A stretch of 8,892 nt of DNA from Flavobacteriales bacterium (GCA_016763135.1 JAESUI010000299.1:1-8892); one strand, 5' to 3'; positions 1-6,308 are shown, counted from the stretch's first letter. Translations and numbers: made by a program. The notes: a model not told the origin generated them from the letters alone.

Positions 1-599
1 CCGTTTCTGAAAACGATAAAAGTACTTACCCTTTGTTTGGTGATGCAGGAACTGCAACAGCTATAGAATGGGCAGAAGGGTGTGGAGGTTCTTTTAACTT
101 AAAAAGTGATGGTGCAGGATATGAAACTATCATTATTAGAGATGGCGGAATTCGTAATAAAGTAAAGCCATCTTCTTTTGATGTTAAAGAAATAAGTCCA
201 GGAATTAATCGATGTGATTTAGACCTAGAAATAGATGGTTTAGAAGTGTTTAATTTTTCGGTAACTAAAGTTCCTAAGCTGATACAAGAAACATTAGAGC
301 ATACAAAATCTACTTCAGAAGATTATGACTATTTTGTGATGCATCAGGCTAATTTATTAATGAATGAAGCCATTCGTAGAAAATTGAAAATTAACAAAGA
401 ACAAACTCCTTATTCGCTAAAAGATTATGGAAATACATCATCTGCGTCAATTCCATTAACTATTTGCTCTCAACTTAATAATGAAATGGAACAGAAAGAA
501 AACAAGATGTTATTGTGTGGTTTTGGTGTAGGGTTATCATGGGCGACTTTGTCGATTAAATGTTCACCAATGATATGTTTACCTGTAATAACTGTTTAA
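1..599 (+). CDS. Ketoacyl-ACP synthase III (FabH-like), 5'-truncated by the window edge
   Basis: C-terminal half of a beta-ketoacyl-ACP synthase III, which condenses an acyl-CoA (or acyl-ACP) with malonyl-ACP. The reading frame is open from base 3, so the start and the active-site Cys lie before the window; the first usable codon (TTG at 33) is internal. Visible family marks are the LFGDAGTA segment just before and after base 33, the catalytic His in MHQAN (His codon 342-344), the catalytic Asn in GNTSSASIP (Asn codon 432-434) and the glycine-rich C-terminal strand FGVGLSW (about 522-543). Two of three catalytic-triad residues are therefore present. It ends in TAA with the next gene's ATG following directly, suggesting translational coupling with the SDR. 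In flavobacterial glycan loci such stand-alone KAS III enzymes make short acyl groups for sugar modification rather than bulk fatty acids; that role here is inference. Housekeeping FabH is the alternative, but the glycosyltransferase context argues against it. Confidence 0.9.
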   Translation, partial: VSENDKSTYPLFGDAGTATAIEWAEGCGGSFNLKSDGAGYETIIIRDGGIRNKVKPSSFDVKEISPGINRCDLDLEIDGLEVFNFSVTKVPKLIQETLEHTKSTSEDYDYFVMHQANLLMNEAIRRKLKINKEQTPYSLKDYGNTSSASIPLTICSQLNNEMEQKENKMLLCGFGVGLSWATLSIKCSPMICLPVITV

Positions 600-1346
600 A
601 TGGATTTTTTAGATTTAAAAAATAAAACCATACTAATTACAGGAGCATCTTCTGGAATAGGGAGAAAAACGGCTATTCTTTTGGATGATTTAGGAGCAAA
701 ATTGTTGTTAACAGGAAGGAATATTGAAAAATTAGAGGAAACAAAATCTCAATTAAAAAAAGAGCAGCATATATTTCAAGCAGACTTAACAGTAGAAGAA
801 AACCGAACTGAGTTAATCGCTAGTTTACCAAAGTTAGATGGAGTTGTTAATGCAGCAGGAATAATTTATCCATTTCCTTTAAAGTTTATTACAGAAAAAC
901 ACCTTGAAACTGTTTTCGACATTAATTTTAAAGCGCAAGCATTATTAAATTCAGCTTTGTTGAAACAAAAAAAAGTTGCGGAGAAATGTTCTTTTGTTTT
1001 TATATCTTCAATTTCAAGTCAGTTTCCTTATCAAGGAGGAGCTTTATATACAAGTGCAAAAGCAGCATTAGAAGCTTATTCTAGAACATTGGCATTAGAA
1101 CATTCAGGTAAAAAAATTCGATCCAATTGCATTTCTCCAGGTTTGGTAAAAACTAATATATTTGAAGAAACATTAAAGGCATCTAATACCGAAGAGTTAG
1201 AAAAATATGAAAAACATTATCCATTAGGTTTTGGAGAAGCGATTGATGTTGCCAATACAATCGCATTTTTATTATCCAATCGAAGTAGATGGATTACCGG
1301 ACAAAACATTGTTTTAGATGGAGGATTGACCTTAGGAAGTAAATGA
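600..1346 (+). CDS. Short-chain dehydrogenase/reductase, FabG-like (3-oxoacyl reductase type)
   Basis: Classical SDR of 248 residues, the usual family length. The nucleotide-binding motif TGASSGIG is at residues 14-21, NAAG at 84-87, the catalytic Asn in DIN at about 109, Ser137 lies 13 residues before Tyr150, and YTSAK (150-154) supplies the Tyr and Lys. The end, WITGQNIVLDGG, is the typical FabG C-terminal strand. The likely reaction is NADPH-dependent reduction of a 3-oxoacyl thioester to a 3-hydroxyacyl thioester, fitting the KAS III gene directly upstream; a sugar-nucleotide ketoreductase is possible but less supported. The ATG at 600 immediately follows the upstream TAA. The gene's own TGA overlaps the next ATG as ATGA, so the genes are almost certainly co-transcribed. 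Family assignment is firm; substrate is inferred from context only. Confidence 0.9.
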   Translation: MDFLDLKNKTILITGASSGIGRKTAILLDDLGAKLLLTGRNIEKLEETKSQLKKEQHIFQADLTVEENRTELIASLPKLDGVVNAAGIIYPFPLKFITEKHLETVFDINFKAQALLNSALLKQKKVAEKCSFVFISSISSQFPYQGGALYTSAKAALEAYSRTLALEHSGKKIRSNCISPGLVKTNIFEETLKASNTEELEKYEKHYPLGFGEAIDVANTIAFLLSNRSRWITGQNIVLDGGLTLGSK

Positions 1347-2272
1347 ACCAAGAAGTAGCCATATCAATAGTGATACCTGTTTTTAACGCAGCCGAAACAC
1401 TCGTTGAGTTAAATCATCAGATTGTTAGTTTCATGAATAAAGAGGAATATTCTTATGAGGTAATATACGTTGATGATAGGTCCTCTGATGGTTCATGGAA
1501 AATTTTAAGTGAGTTGCAAAAAAATACTCCCAAACAAATTAAAATAATTCGGTTTATTAAAAATTTCGGACAGCATGAAGCAACTATGTGTGGAATGCTG
1601 CATGCAACTGGGCAAAATATCATTACAATGGATGATGACTTGGAGCATAATGTAGATGATATTGAGGAGCTAATAACTTGTAAAAAGGAAACAAATGCTA
1701 AAGTTGTTTATGGAATGTATCCAAATGATGAATCTCAACGGGTTAGGAAAATTTTAACTAGATTTTATCGATTTGTATCAAAAGCTGAAGGTGAAAATAA
1801 AGCAAAAGGTTCTAGTTTTAGATTACTTGATGTTAGTATTGTGCAACATCTTAAAAAGCATGAATATAGTTTTGTCTGGTTAGATGAGATGTTTTTATGG
1901 TATACACCTACTCCAAAATTTGTAGATTTAAAATTGAATGAGAATAACAAAGGCAGAAGATCAAGATATAGTCTTTTTCGTTTAATCAGATTAACATTTC
2001 ATATTATGCTTCACACCACTACAATTCCACTGCAATTGTTGATTACTTTAGGGTTTGGAATGTCGTTATTAAATTTTGTTATTGGTGGGTACTATTTATT
2101 TAAAAAAGTATTTTTAGGAGCACAATTGGGTTTTACTTCGATAATTGTATCTATACTTTTTACTTCAGGCATTATTTTAATAGGAATAGGAATTTTGGGG
2201 ATTTATATTTCTCGTATAAATAGTATTGTAAATAGAGAACCACATTATTCAATTGATGAAAAAAAATGTTAA
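1343..2272 (+). CDS. GT2 family glycosyltransferase, ArnC/DPM1-like, membrane anchored
   Basis: A 309-residue GT-A fold glycosyltransferase like those that load a sugar onto a polyprenyl phosphate on the cytoplasmic face of the inner membrane. The N-terminal strand ISIVIPVFNAAETL (8-20) and VDDRSSDGSW (43-52) form the nucleotide-sugar site. DDDLEH (97-102) is the metal-binding DxD region. GSSFRLLD (156-163) and the basic RRSRYSLFRLI stretch (205-215) match the ArnC/DPM1 subgroup. Two predicted membrane helices follow at about 228-252 and 265-289, then a short cytoplasmic tail. The length and two-helix end suit polyprenyl-phosphate sugar transferases; a GT2 acting on a lipid-linked oligosaccharide is the alternative. 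It overlaps the SDR by four bases and the following GNAT gene by seven, so it belongs to the same transcription unit. Donor sugar and acceptor cannot be read from the sequence. Confidence 0.87.
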   Translation: MNQEVAISIVIPVFNAAETLVELNHQIVSFMNKEEYSYEVIYVDDRSSDGSWKILSELQKNTPKQIKIIRFIKNFGQHEATMCGMLHATGQNIITMDDDLEHNVDDIEELITCKKETNAKVVYGMYPNDESQRVRKILTRFYRFVSKAEGENKAKGSSFRLLDVSIVQHLKKHEYSFVWLDEMFLWYTPTPKFVDLKLNENNKGRRSRYSLFRLIRLTFHIMLHTTTIPLQLLITLGFGMSLLNFVIGGYYLFKKVFLGAQLGFTSIIVSILFTSGIILIGIGILGIYISRINSIVNREPHYSIDEKKC

Positions 2273-2883
2273 CCTTATCTCAATATGGAGTAACATTAAG
2301 ACGGTTGGAGACTGAAGATATTGAAGAAGTAAGGTTGTGGAGAAATGAGCATTTTATTCAAAATAAAATGCTTTTTACGGAAGAGATAACTCCAGAAATG
2401 CAAGCTAATTGGTTTAATTCAATTGATAATAAATCAAATTATTATTTTATAATTATTGATGATAGAGGTAGAAGAGTTGGGCTTATTAACTCAAAAAATG
2501 TAAGCATTGAAAAGAAAGTAGGAGAGGGTGGAATTTTTATTTCTGATTTAGATGTTTGGCACACTGCAACACCTGTTATTGCAAGTATGATTCTAATTAA
2601 CTTTTCAATATTACTACTAAAGTCTTTTGATCGATCAATTGTAAGAATCTTAAAATCGAACAAGCCAGCAATAGAATACAACAAAAAATTAGGTTATTTG
2701 AAATGCTCAGAAGATGATAAAACCATTATTATGGAGCTAACTAAAGAATCTTATTTAAAGGTGATTCAACCATATTCTGACATACTTAGAAAGCTTCATC
2801 CTAAGAAAAAAGAATTGGTTTATACTGGAACAGCTTCAAAAAATAATATTGATGAAATTAATAATTTGCTTAAAAAAATATAG
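2266..2883 (+). CDS. GNAT-family N-acyltransferase (RimJ/PseH-like)
   Basis: A 205-residue GNAT protein. The start, VTLRRLETEDIEEVRLWRN (9-27), is the usual first strand and helix of RimJ- and PseH-type acetyltransferases, with the Arg-Asn pair at 26-27. The C-terminal motif SNKPAIEYNKKLGY (131-144) is the typical last helix and strand. The acyl-CoA pyrophosphate loop (R/Q-x-x-G-x-G/A) expected near residues 98-104 is not recognisable: the stretch reads DVWHTATPVI and has no glycine. A lysine-rich tail follows (about 176-205). The ATG overlaps the end of the GT2 gene by seven bases and it is the last gene of the + strand run. From context it probably acylates an amino sugar of the glycan. The degenerate loop leaves open use of an acyl-ACP donor or loss of activity; both are inference. 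Confidence 0.78.
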   Translation: MLTLSQYGVTLRRLETEDIEEVRLWRNEHFIQNKMLFTEEITPEMQANWFNSIDNKSNYYFIIIDDRGRRVGLINSKNVSIEKKVGEGGIFISDLDVWHTATPVIASMILINFSILLLKSFDRSIVRILKSNKPAIEYNKKLGYLKCSEDDKTIIMELTKESYLKVIQPYSDILRKLHPKKKELVYTGTASKNNIDEINNLLKKI

Positions 2884-2895
2884 AGCCAAATAAGG

Positions 2896-3516
2896 TTACA
2901 TTAAGCTTTCATCAGGAAACTCACCTTTTTCTAGCCAACTCATCCAGGTTTTTTCATCTGCAATGTTTAATAGAAAAGGATCGTCTATGTTTTCTATTTT
3001 GTAACGGTTAATTTGCTTGCCAGAATATTCACCATCAGGATTAGCAACATCAATCATTAATACAATTCGTCTTTTGTCAGATAAATTCCAAGCTTCATGC
3101 ATTTTTGAATCATCAAAAGTGACTAGTTTTCCCTCAGTCCATGATGTTTCTTCGTCTTCTACTTTTATTCTACACAATTTTTGTGAAGGAATCTCTAATG
3201 CTAAATGATTTCGTAACACCATAGTCGTGTATCCCTTATGAGGTTCAACTTTAGTGTTAGGGCTCAACACAGAAAATTGAGCGGTTATGAGCTCTGGGAT
3301 TTGCTGAAGTAGTTCATAAGTTTTCGGGCAATTGAGGCAATGGTTCAGTTGTTTAATTCCAAAAAAGTAAAATTCATAGGTTTTCCATCCATCTTTAAAA
3401 TCAGATTTTACATAATGAGGATGTGCTAAAAACCATCTGTTTTTATAGTCTAAATTTTCAGGGTAATCCAAAACCAATTGCATTTCTTTTTGGATAGATT
3501 GCCAATTATCTTCCAA
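2896..3516 (-). CDS. Fe(II)/2-oxoglutarate dioxygenase, aspartyl/asparaginyl beta-hydroxylase fold (copy 1); start uncertain
   Basis: Member of the Asp/Asn beta-hydroxylase superfamily, which includes the lipid A hydroxylase LpxO. Counting from the TTG at 3516, the iron-binding histidines are His93 in EPHKG and His140 in MHEAWN, the Arg-x-His pair is Arg102/His104, and the 2-oxoglutarate Arg is 149 or 150 in KRRIVL. DD at 135-136 and W143-N144 also fit. The family normally uses two histidines without the third acidic ligand, so the site looks complete. The start is doubtful. The frame stays open upstream to a stop at 3586-3588, and the upstream codons read FPWTKL directly before LEDNW, which looks like a genuine family N terminus, yet no in-frame ATG exists there. 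An internal ATG at 3483 would remove that segment. The gene is convergent with the GNAT gene, only 12 bases apart. Unlike copies 2 and 3, it lacks a hydrophobic C-terminal tail. The substrate is unknown; an acyl chain, a peptide side chain or a small molecule are all possible. Confidence 0.82.
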   Translation of the reverse strand: MEDNWQSIQKEMQLVLDYPENLDYKNRWFLAHPHYVKSDFKDGWKTYEFYFFGIKQLNHCLNCPKTYELLQQIPELITAQFSVLSPNTKVEPHKGYTTMVLRNHLALEIPSQKLCRIKVEDEETSWTEGKLVTFDDSKMHEAWNLSDKRRIVLMIDVANPDGEYSGKQINRYKIENIDDPFLLNIADEKTWMSWLEKGEFPDESLM

Positions 3517-3651
3517 GAGTTTTGTCCATGGGAAAACATTTTTTTTTAAAATGAGAACTATTATTATTGGATGATTCTTGATTTTTCATTGGATTAAAAT
3601 TAAAGATTTAAAAACTACATCCAAATTTTGTTTAGAAAATAGACCTGATTT

Positions 3652-3665
3652 CAAATCATGATTTG
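3652..3665. promoter_or_regulatory. Perfect 14-bp palindrome, candidate operator
   Basis: CAAATCATGATTTG is its own reverse complement over all 14 bases. It lies in the 192-bp gap between the diverging hydroxylase genes and its last four bases are the proposed -33 element of the + strand promoter. The half-site ATGATTTG recurs at 3704-3711, next to the copy 2 start. A dimeric regulator could bind here and control one or both directions. AT-rich DNA gives chance palindromes, so this is a candidate only. Confidence 0.4.
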
Positions 3666-3690
3666 TATCCTACGAATTTAATTATCTTTG
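3662..3690 (+). promoter_or_regulatory. Bacteroidota-type primary sigma promoter for the hydroxylase pair
   Basis: TTTG at 3662-3665, a 17-base spacer, then TATCTTTG at 3683-3690. The second element matches the Bacteroidota -7 consensus TAnnTTTG at every fixed position, and the spacing is within the known range for the phylum. Transcription would begin near 3694-3697, leaving a leader of only about 12 bases to the TTG at 3709 or about 32 bases to the ATG at 3727. It would drive copies 2 and 3 of the hydroxylase. No equally good promoter was found on the - strand for copy 1. Confidence 0.6.
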
Positions 3691-3708
3691 GATTTAAAAT
3701 AATATGAT

Positions 3709-4470
3709 TTGAAACATAAGTTAAAAATGTGGTTTGCCTATTTTTCATCTGATAGCTATCAAGATGAACCAAACTTTTTTTCTGAAGAGGAATTGTCATG
3801 GAGTTCTCAAATTACATCAAAGGCTGTGTTAATAAAATCAGAAGTAGAGAAAATGGTAAAAACCTCTAGCTTTACATCCAAAACGTACTTTATTGAAGGG
3901 TTGGCAGAAAATAATGGATGGAAGACTTTCAGTTTTAAAACATGGGGGATTGAGGTAAAAGGAGCTTTTAACAATGCACCCGTTTTACATGCTATTATTA
4001 AGAACAATCCTAACATTGTTTCTGTTTCCATTAACACACTGAATCCAGGAATTGAAATTAAGCCTCATTATGGAGATTCAAATACTTTTTATCGAACGCA
4101 TTTAGGAATAAAAATTCCCGAAGGACTTCCGAAATGTGGTTTTAAAGTGAACAAAGAATCTCAACCTTGGGAAGAGAATAAATTATTAACATTTGTTGAT
4201 GGTAATTTTCATACAGCATGGAATCACAGTAATACGGAACGAATTATTGTGGTATTTGATGTGATAAAAGATGAATTTCAATCGAAAAGAAGATACATTT
4301 GTTTTAGGGTAAGGTCTTTTTTGATCTTGCAATTGTTATTTGAAAAATCGAAACGAATTAATAATTTACCAAAATGGATGCATCGCATTTTTGCTTTTAA
4401 TCTTTTCTGCTTGCTGGTGGTTTTGTATCCTTATCAGAAATTATTTGGAACTATAAAAAAACACAATTGA
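3709..4470 (+). CDS. Fe(II)/2-oxoglutarate dioxygenase, aspartyl/asparaginyl beta-hydroxylase fold (copy 2), with hydrophobic C-terminal tail
   Basis: A 253-residue LpxO/AspH-type hydroxylase counted from TTG 3709. The iron ligands are His120 in KPHYGDSN and His168 in FHTAWN, with the Arg129/His131 pair and the 2-oxoglutarate Arg178 in ERIIVVFDV. The N terminus WFAYFSSDSYQDEPNFF (8-24) matches copy 3 and is probably a genuine family segment. Residues 187-225 are basic and amphipathic, and about 226-247 are strongly hydrophobic (RIFAFNLFCLLVVLYPYQ), suggesting a peripheral or single-pass membrane attachment as in lipid-acting LpxO. The start is either TTG 3709 or ATG 3727, which opens directly at MWFAYF and is preceded by an A-rich stretch as in many Bacteroidota genes; I slightly favour ATG 3727. 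The gene overlaps copy 3 by four bases (TTGA), so the two are probably co-translated. The substrate is unknown; an acyl chain of a membrane lipid is the best guess. Confidence 0.85.
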   Translation: MKHKLKMWFAYFSSDSYQDEPNFFSEEELSWSSQITSKAVLIKSEVEKMVKTSSFTSKTYFIEGLAENNGWKTFSFKTWGIEVKGAFNNAPVLHAIIKNNPNIVSVSINTLNPGIEIKPHYGDSNTFYRTHLGIKIPEGLPKCGFKVNKESQPWEENKLLTFVDGNFHTAWNHSNTERIIVVFDVIKDEFQSKRRYICFRVRSFLILQLLFEKSKRINNLPKWMHRIFAFNLFCLLVVLYPYQKLFGTIKKHN

Positions 4471-5216
4471 AAAGTAATACAAACAATATATGGTTTTCAT
4501 TTACTGCAAGTGCTCCTTATGAAGGAACAGAGCCTCCTTATTTTGAAATTTCTCAGTATAACTGGTATGATTTGATAAAGAAAAATACAGCTATATTTAA
4601 AAAAGAAATAACCACACAAAAAGAAGACTTCTTTATTCCTTATACAAATAGTACGTTTGCTAATGAACCTCAAAAATGGAAATTTATTCCTTTAAGAGTT
4701 TGGGCGAAAAAATATAAATCGAATATTGCTAAGTTTCCATTAACAGAGAAGGTTTTAGAGAAGATACCTTATTTAGTGTCTGCAGCTTATAGTCAGTTAG
4801 ATAATTCATCAAAGATTAAACACCATACAGGAGATTCCAATGTAATGTATCGAGTACACATTCCATTAGTAATTCCTACAGGATTACCCGATTGCGGTTT
4901 TGAAGTTTTAGGGATTCAAAAAGAGTGGGTAGAAGGAGAACCTTTTGGTTTTTGCGATGCCCACCAGCATTATGCCTGGAACAACACCAATGAGAAAAGG
5001 ATAGTTTTAATTTTAGATATTATCAGACCCGAGTTTGAATCGAAAAGTAAATGGATTTGCGCACAGGTTCAAGCTTCATTGATGCTACAATTTACATTTC
5101 AAAAAACGAAAATCATTCATAAAATCCCTCAATTTTTAAGAAGCTTTATAATGAATTTTGGTGGAATAATCATTTATCCAGTCGTGCTTCTTTTTGGAGA
5201 TTTAAAAACTCGATAA
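4467..5216 (+). CDS. Fe(II)/2-oxoglutarate dioxygenase, aspartyl/asparaginyl beta-hydroxylase fold (copy 3), with hydrophobic C-terminal tail
   Basis: A 249-residue paralogue of copy 2. Active-site residues fall at the same numbers: His120 in KHHTGDSN, Arg129, His131, His168 in HQHYAWN and Arg178 in KRIVLILDI. The N terminus IWFSFTASAPYEGTEPPYF aligns with copy 2. The C terminus repeats the layout EFESKSKW-I-C followed by an amphipathic stretch and a hydrophobic segment at about 224-243, so both proteins are probably membrane attached. The only reasonable start is TTG 4467, overlapping the copy 2 stop as TTGA; the next Met is residue 127, inside the catalytic core. The 3' end overlaps the convergent SGNH gene by 15 bases, and a terminator follows inside that gene. 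Copies 2 and 3 have diverged well beyond a recent duplication, which suggests different substrates or positions on one substrate (inference). Confidence 0.85.
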   Translation: MKSNTNNIWFSFTASAPYEGTEPPYFEISQYNWYDLIKKNTAIFKKEITTQKEDFFIPYTNSTFANEPQKWKFIPLRVWAKKYKSNIAKFPLTEKVLEKIPYLVSAAYSQLDNSSKIKHHTGDSNVMYRVHIPLVIPTGLPDCGFEVLGIQKEWVEGEPFGFCDAHQHYAWNNTNEKRIVLILDIIRPEFESKSKWICAQVQASLMLQFTFQKTKIIHKIPQFLRSFIMNFGGIIIYPVVLLFGDLKTR

Positions 5217-6113
5217 TTTTTCTTGGATTAAATGGGAGAAGTGAATTTCTCCTTTTTTATTGAGATGGTGAGCATCAAAAAAATATTCATCATGCTTTAA
5301 AAAAGCTTTGGAAAGATCTAAAATTTCAAACCCAGCGTTTAAAATTAATGCTTGCTCCTCATGTTTGTAACTGCCAATTTCATCAATCTCTTGTTGCATA
5401 GCGTTGGAATGCGGGTAGCTAATAAAAACAGCTTTTTTTCGATGCTTTTTTAATAAATCAAGTGTCATGTTTAAATAGGTGGTTGATAGCGAATCATATA
5501 TTTTGTTTGTTCCATCAATCCCGTGTTCATTATGAATGTAATTAAATGCAATCTTCTGCTTTCGTTCCTCATCATAAATTGAAAAATCTTTGTTTTCTTT
5601 AGCCAATCTTTCTCCTTTTGGACTCATCATTCCTTTTAATTCTACATAAGGAAAGTAGCGTTGATATAACTTTTCTTTCCAACTTTCATAGTTAGTATTG
5701 GAGAGCTTTCCATATTCATTAAAATTAAAAAAGCGTTTATAAAAAAACTTTTTATCTAAATTTATAGCAGCTCTTTTTGTGTAATAACCAAAGTCATTAG
5801 GCAAACAAATGTATTCATAATTGTCACCGTAATTTTCTAATAGATATTTTAAAACATAGTAAGTGTTGATGTTGTTTTGACCATAAAAGGCCAATGAATA
5901 AGAAGATTTAACGATTGAAGTGTTTATGGCTCGTTTAGTGTGAGAAGCACCTAAAAAAAGAAATTTAGATTCAACAGGATTTTCTTCATAATGTTCAAAG
6001 AGCTGAACAATTTCACTCTTTTTTTCAGTTTGTTGATACAACCACAATAAAGCAAAATGGAAAGCAATTAGCAATGCAAAAAAGAAACTAATATGTTTAA
6101 AGCGTTGATTCAT
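5202..6113 (-). CDS. Membrane-anchored SGNH/GDSL-like hydrolase, partner of the MBOAT protein
   Basis: A 303-residue protein with an N-terminal signal anchor (hydrophobic about 9-27 after a basic start), placing the rest in the periplasm. The SGNH block I is FLGASHTKR with Ser57 as the expected nucleophile. The C-terminal block V is FFDAHHLNKKG, with Asp280 and His283 as the other catalytic residues. Clear block II and III motifs were not identified. The overall pattern matches the periplasmic SGNH partners (AlgJ/AlgX- or DltD-type in role) that work with AlgI/DltB-like MBOAT proteins to O-acylate exported polymers. ATG 6113 follows the MBOAT 3' stop TAA directly, so the two are coupled, which supports a joint function. 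The 3' end overlaps the convergent hydroxylase gene by 15 bases. Esterase or acyl-transferase direction cannot be decided from the sequence. Confidence 0.78.
   Translation of the reverse strand: MNQRFKHISFFFALLIAFHFALLWLYQQTEKKSEIVQLFEHYEENPVESKFLFLGASHTKRAINTSIVKSSYSLAFYGQNNINTYYVLKYLLENYGDNYEYICLPNDFGYYTKRAAINLDKKFFYKRFFNFNEYGKLSNTNYESWKEKLYQRYFPYVELKGMMSPKGERLAKENKDFSIYDEERKQKIAFNYIHNEHGIDGTNKIYDSLSTTYLNMTLDLLKKHRKKAVFISYPHSNAMQQEIDEIGSYKHEEQALILNAGFEILDLSKAFLKHDEYFFDAHHLNKKGEIHFSHLIQEKLSSF
5234..5258 (+). terminator. Intrinsic terminator of the tandem hydroxylase transcript
   Basis: GGAGAA (5235-5240) pairs with TTCTCC (5247-5252). Adding the G5241-T5246 wobble gives a seven-pair stem with a TGAA loop, and a further G-T wobble is possible at 5234/5253. 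Six T residues follow at 5253-5258. It lies 18 bases past the copy 3 stop and within the 3' coding end of the convergent SGNH gene. The opposite strand has no T run after the stem, so it should act only on + strand transcription. Confidence 0.55.
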
Positions 6114-6308
6114 TTAAAATTGATAATAGACAAAAGGAACTTCATTATTATTACTGTATAAAAAAACCAAAATAAGTAGTACTGCATAGATGGTTACTCT
6201 TCCGTAATTATATTTAACTATTTCAATAGGGGTGGATTGATAGTGTTTTCTGTAGTAATCAGCTATAACGCCTAAGCCCATAAGAAATACAACGTAAAGG
6301 AAACTCAT
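6114..6308 (-). pseudogene. C-terminal fragment of the frameshifted MBOAT gene
   Basis: This 64-codon frame is not an independent gene but the normal end of the MBOAT protein. It has hydrophobic segments MSFLYVVFLMGLGVIA and VTIYAVLLILVFLY, and ends in FVYYQF, a typical MBOAT C terminus. The same frame runs upstream without a stop to the shift point near 6374, adding 22 residues beginning TFNEAIN. Its ATG (6308-6306) shares one base with the upstream TAA (TAATG), so re-initiation could produce a separate short membrane peptide, but without those 22 residues. Its own TAA is directly followed by the SGNH gene's ATG. Confidence 0.8.

Noticed and set aside
577..599. Apparent odd Cys-rich hydrophobic tail on the KAS III protein, suggesting a frameshift
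   Set aside because: A short hydrophobic extension after the FGVGLSW strand is ordinary in Bacteroidota members, and the stop sits exactly before the next ATG.
2884..2895. Possible bidirectional terminator between the convergent GNAT and hydroxylase copy 1 genes
   Set aside because: Only 12 bases separate the stops. Nearby stems such as TTTC/GAAA around 2907-2919 are four pairs or fewer, without a properly placed T run.
3017..3208. Small open frame antisense to hydroxylase copy 1
   Set aside because: It lies wholly inside a gene with clear catalytic motifs, has no family resemblance and no promoter. The similar antisense frames at 1765-1950, 2442-2684, 3807-4037, 6985-7182 and 7179-7418 are rejected for the same reason.
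3589..3640. A - strand promoter for hydroxylase copy 1 at TAGTTTTT (3617-3610)
   Set aside because: It matches TAnnTTTG except for the last base, but no TTG lies at suitable spacing upstream. Too weak to annotate.
6114..6308. An independent small membrane protein gene downstream of the MBOAT gene
   Set aside because: The sequence is the normal MBOAT C terminus, and the same frame extends upstream to the shift point. It is best read as a fragment of one broken gene.
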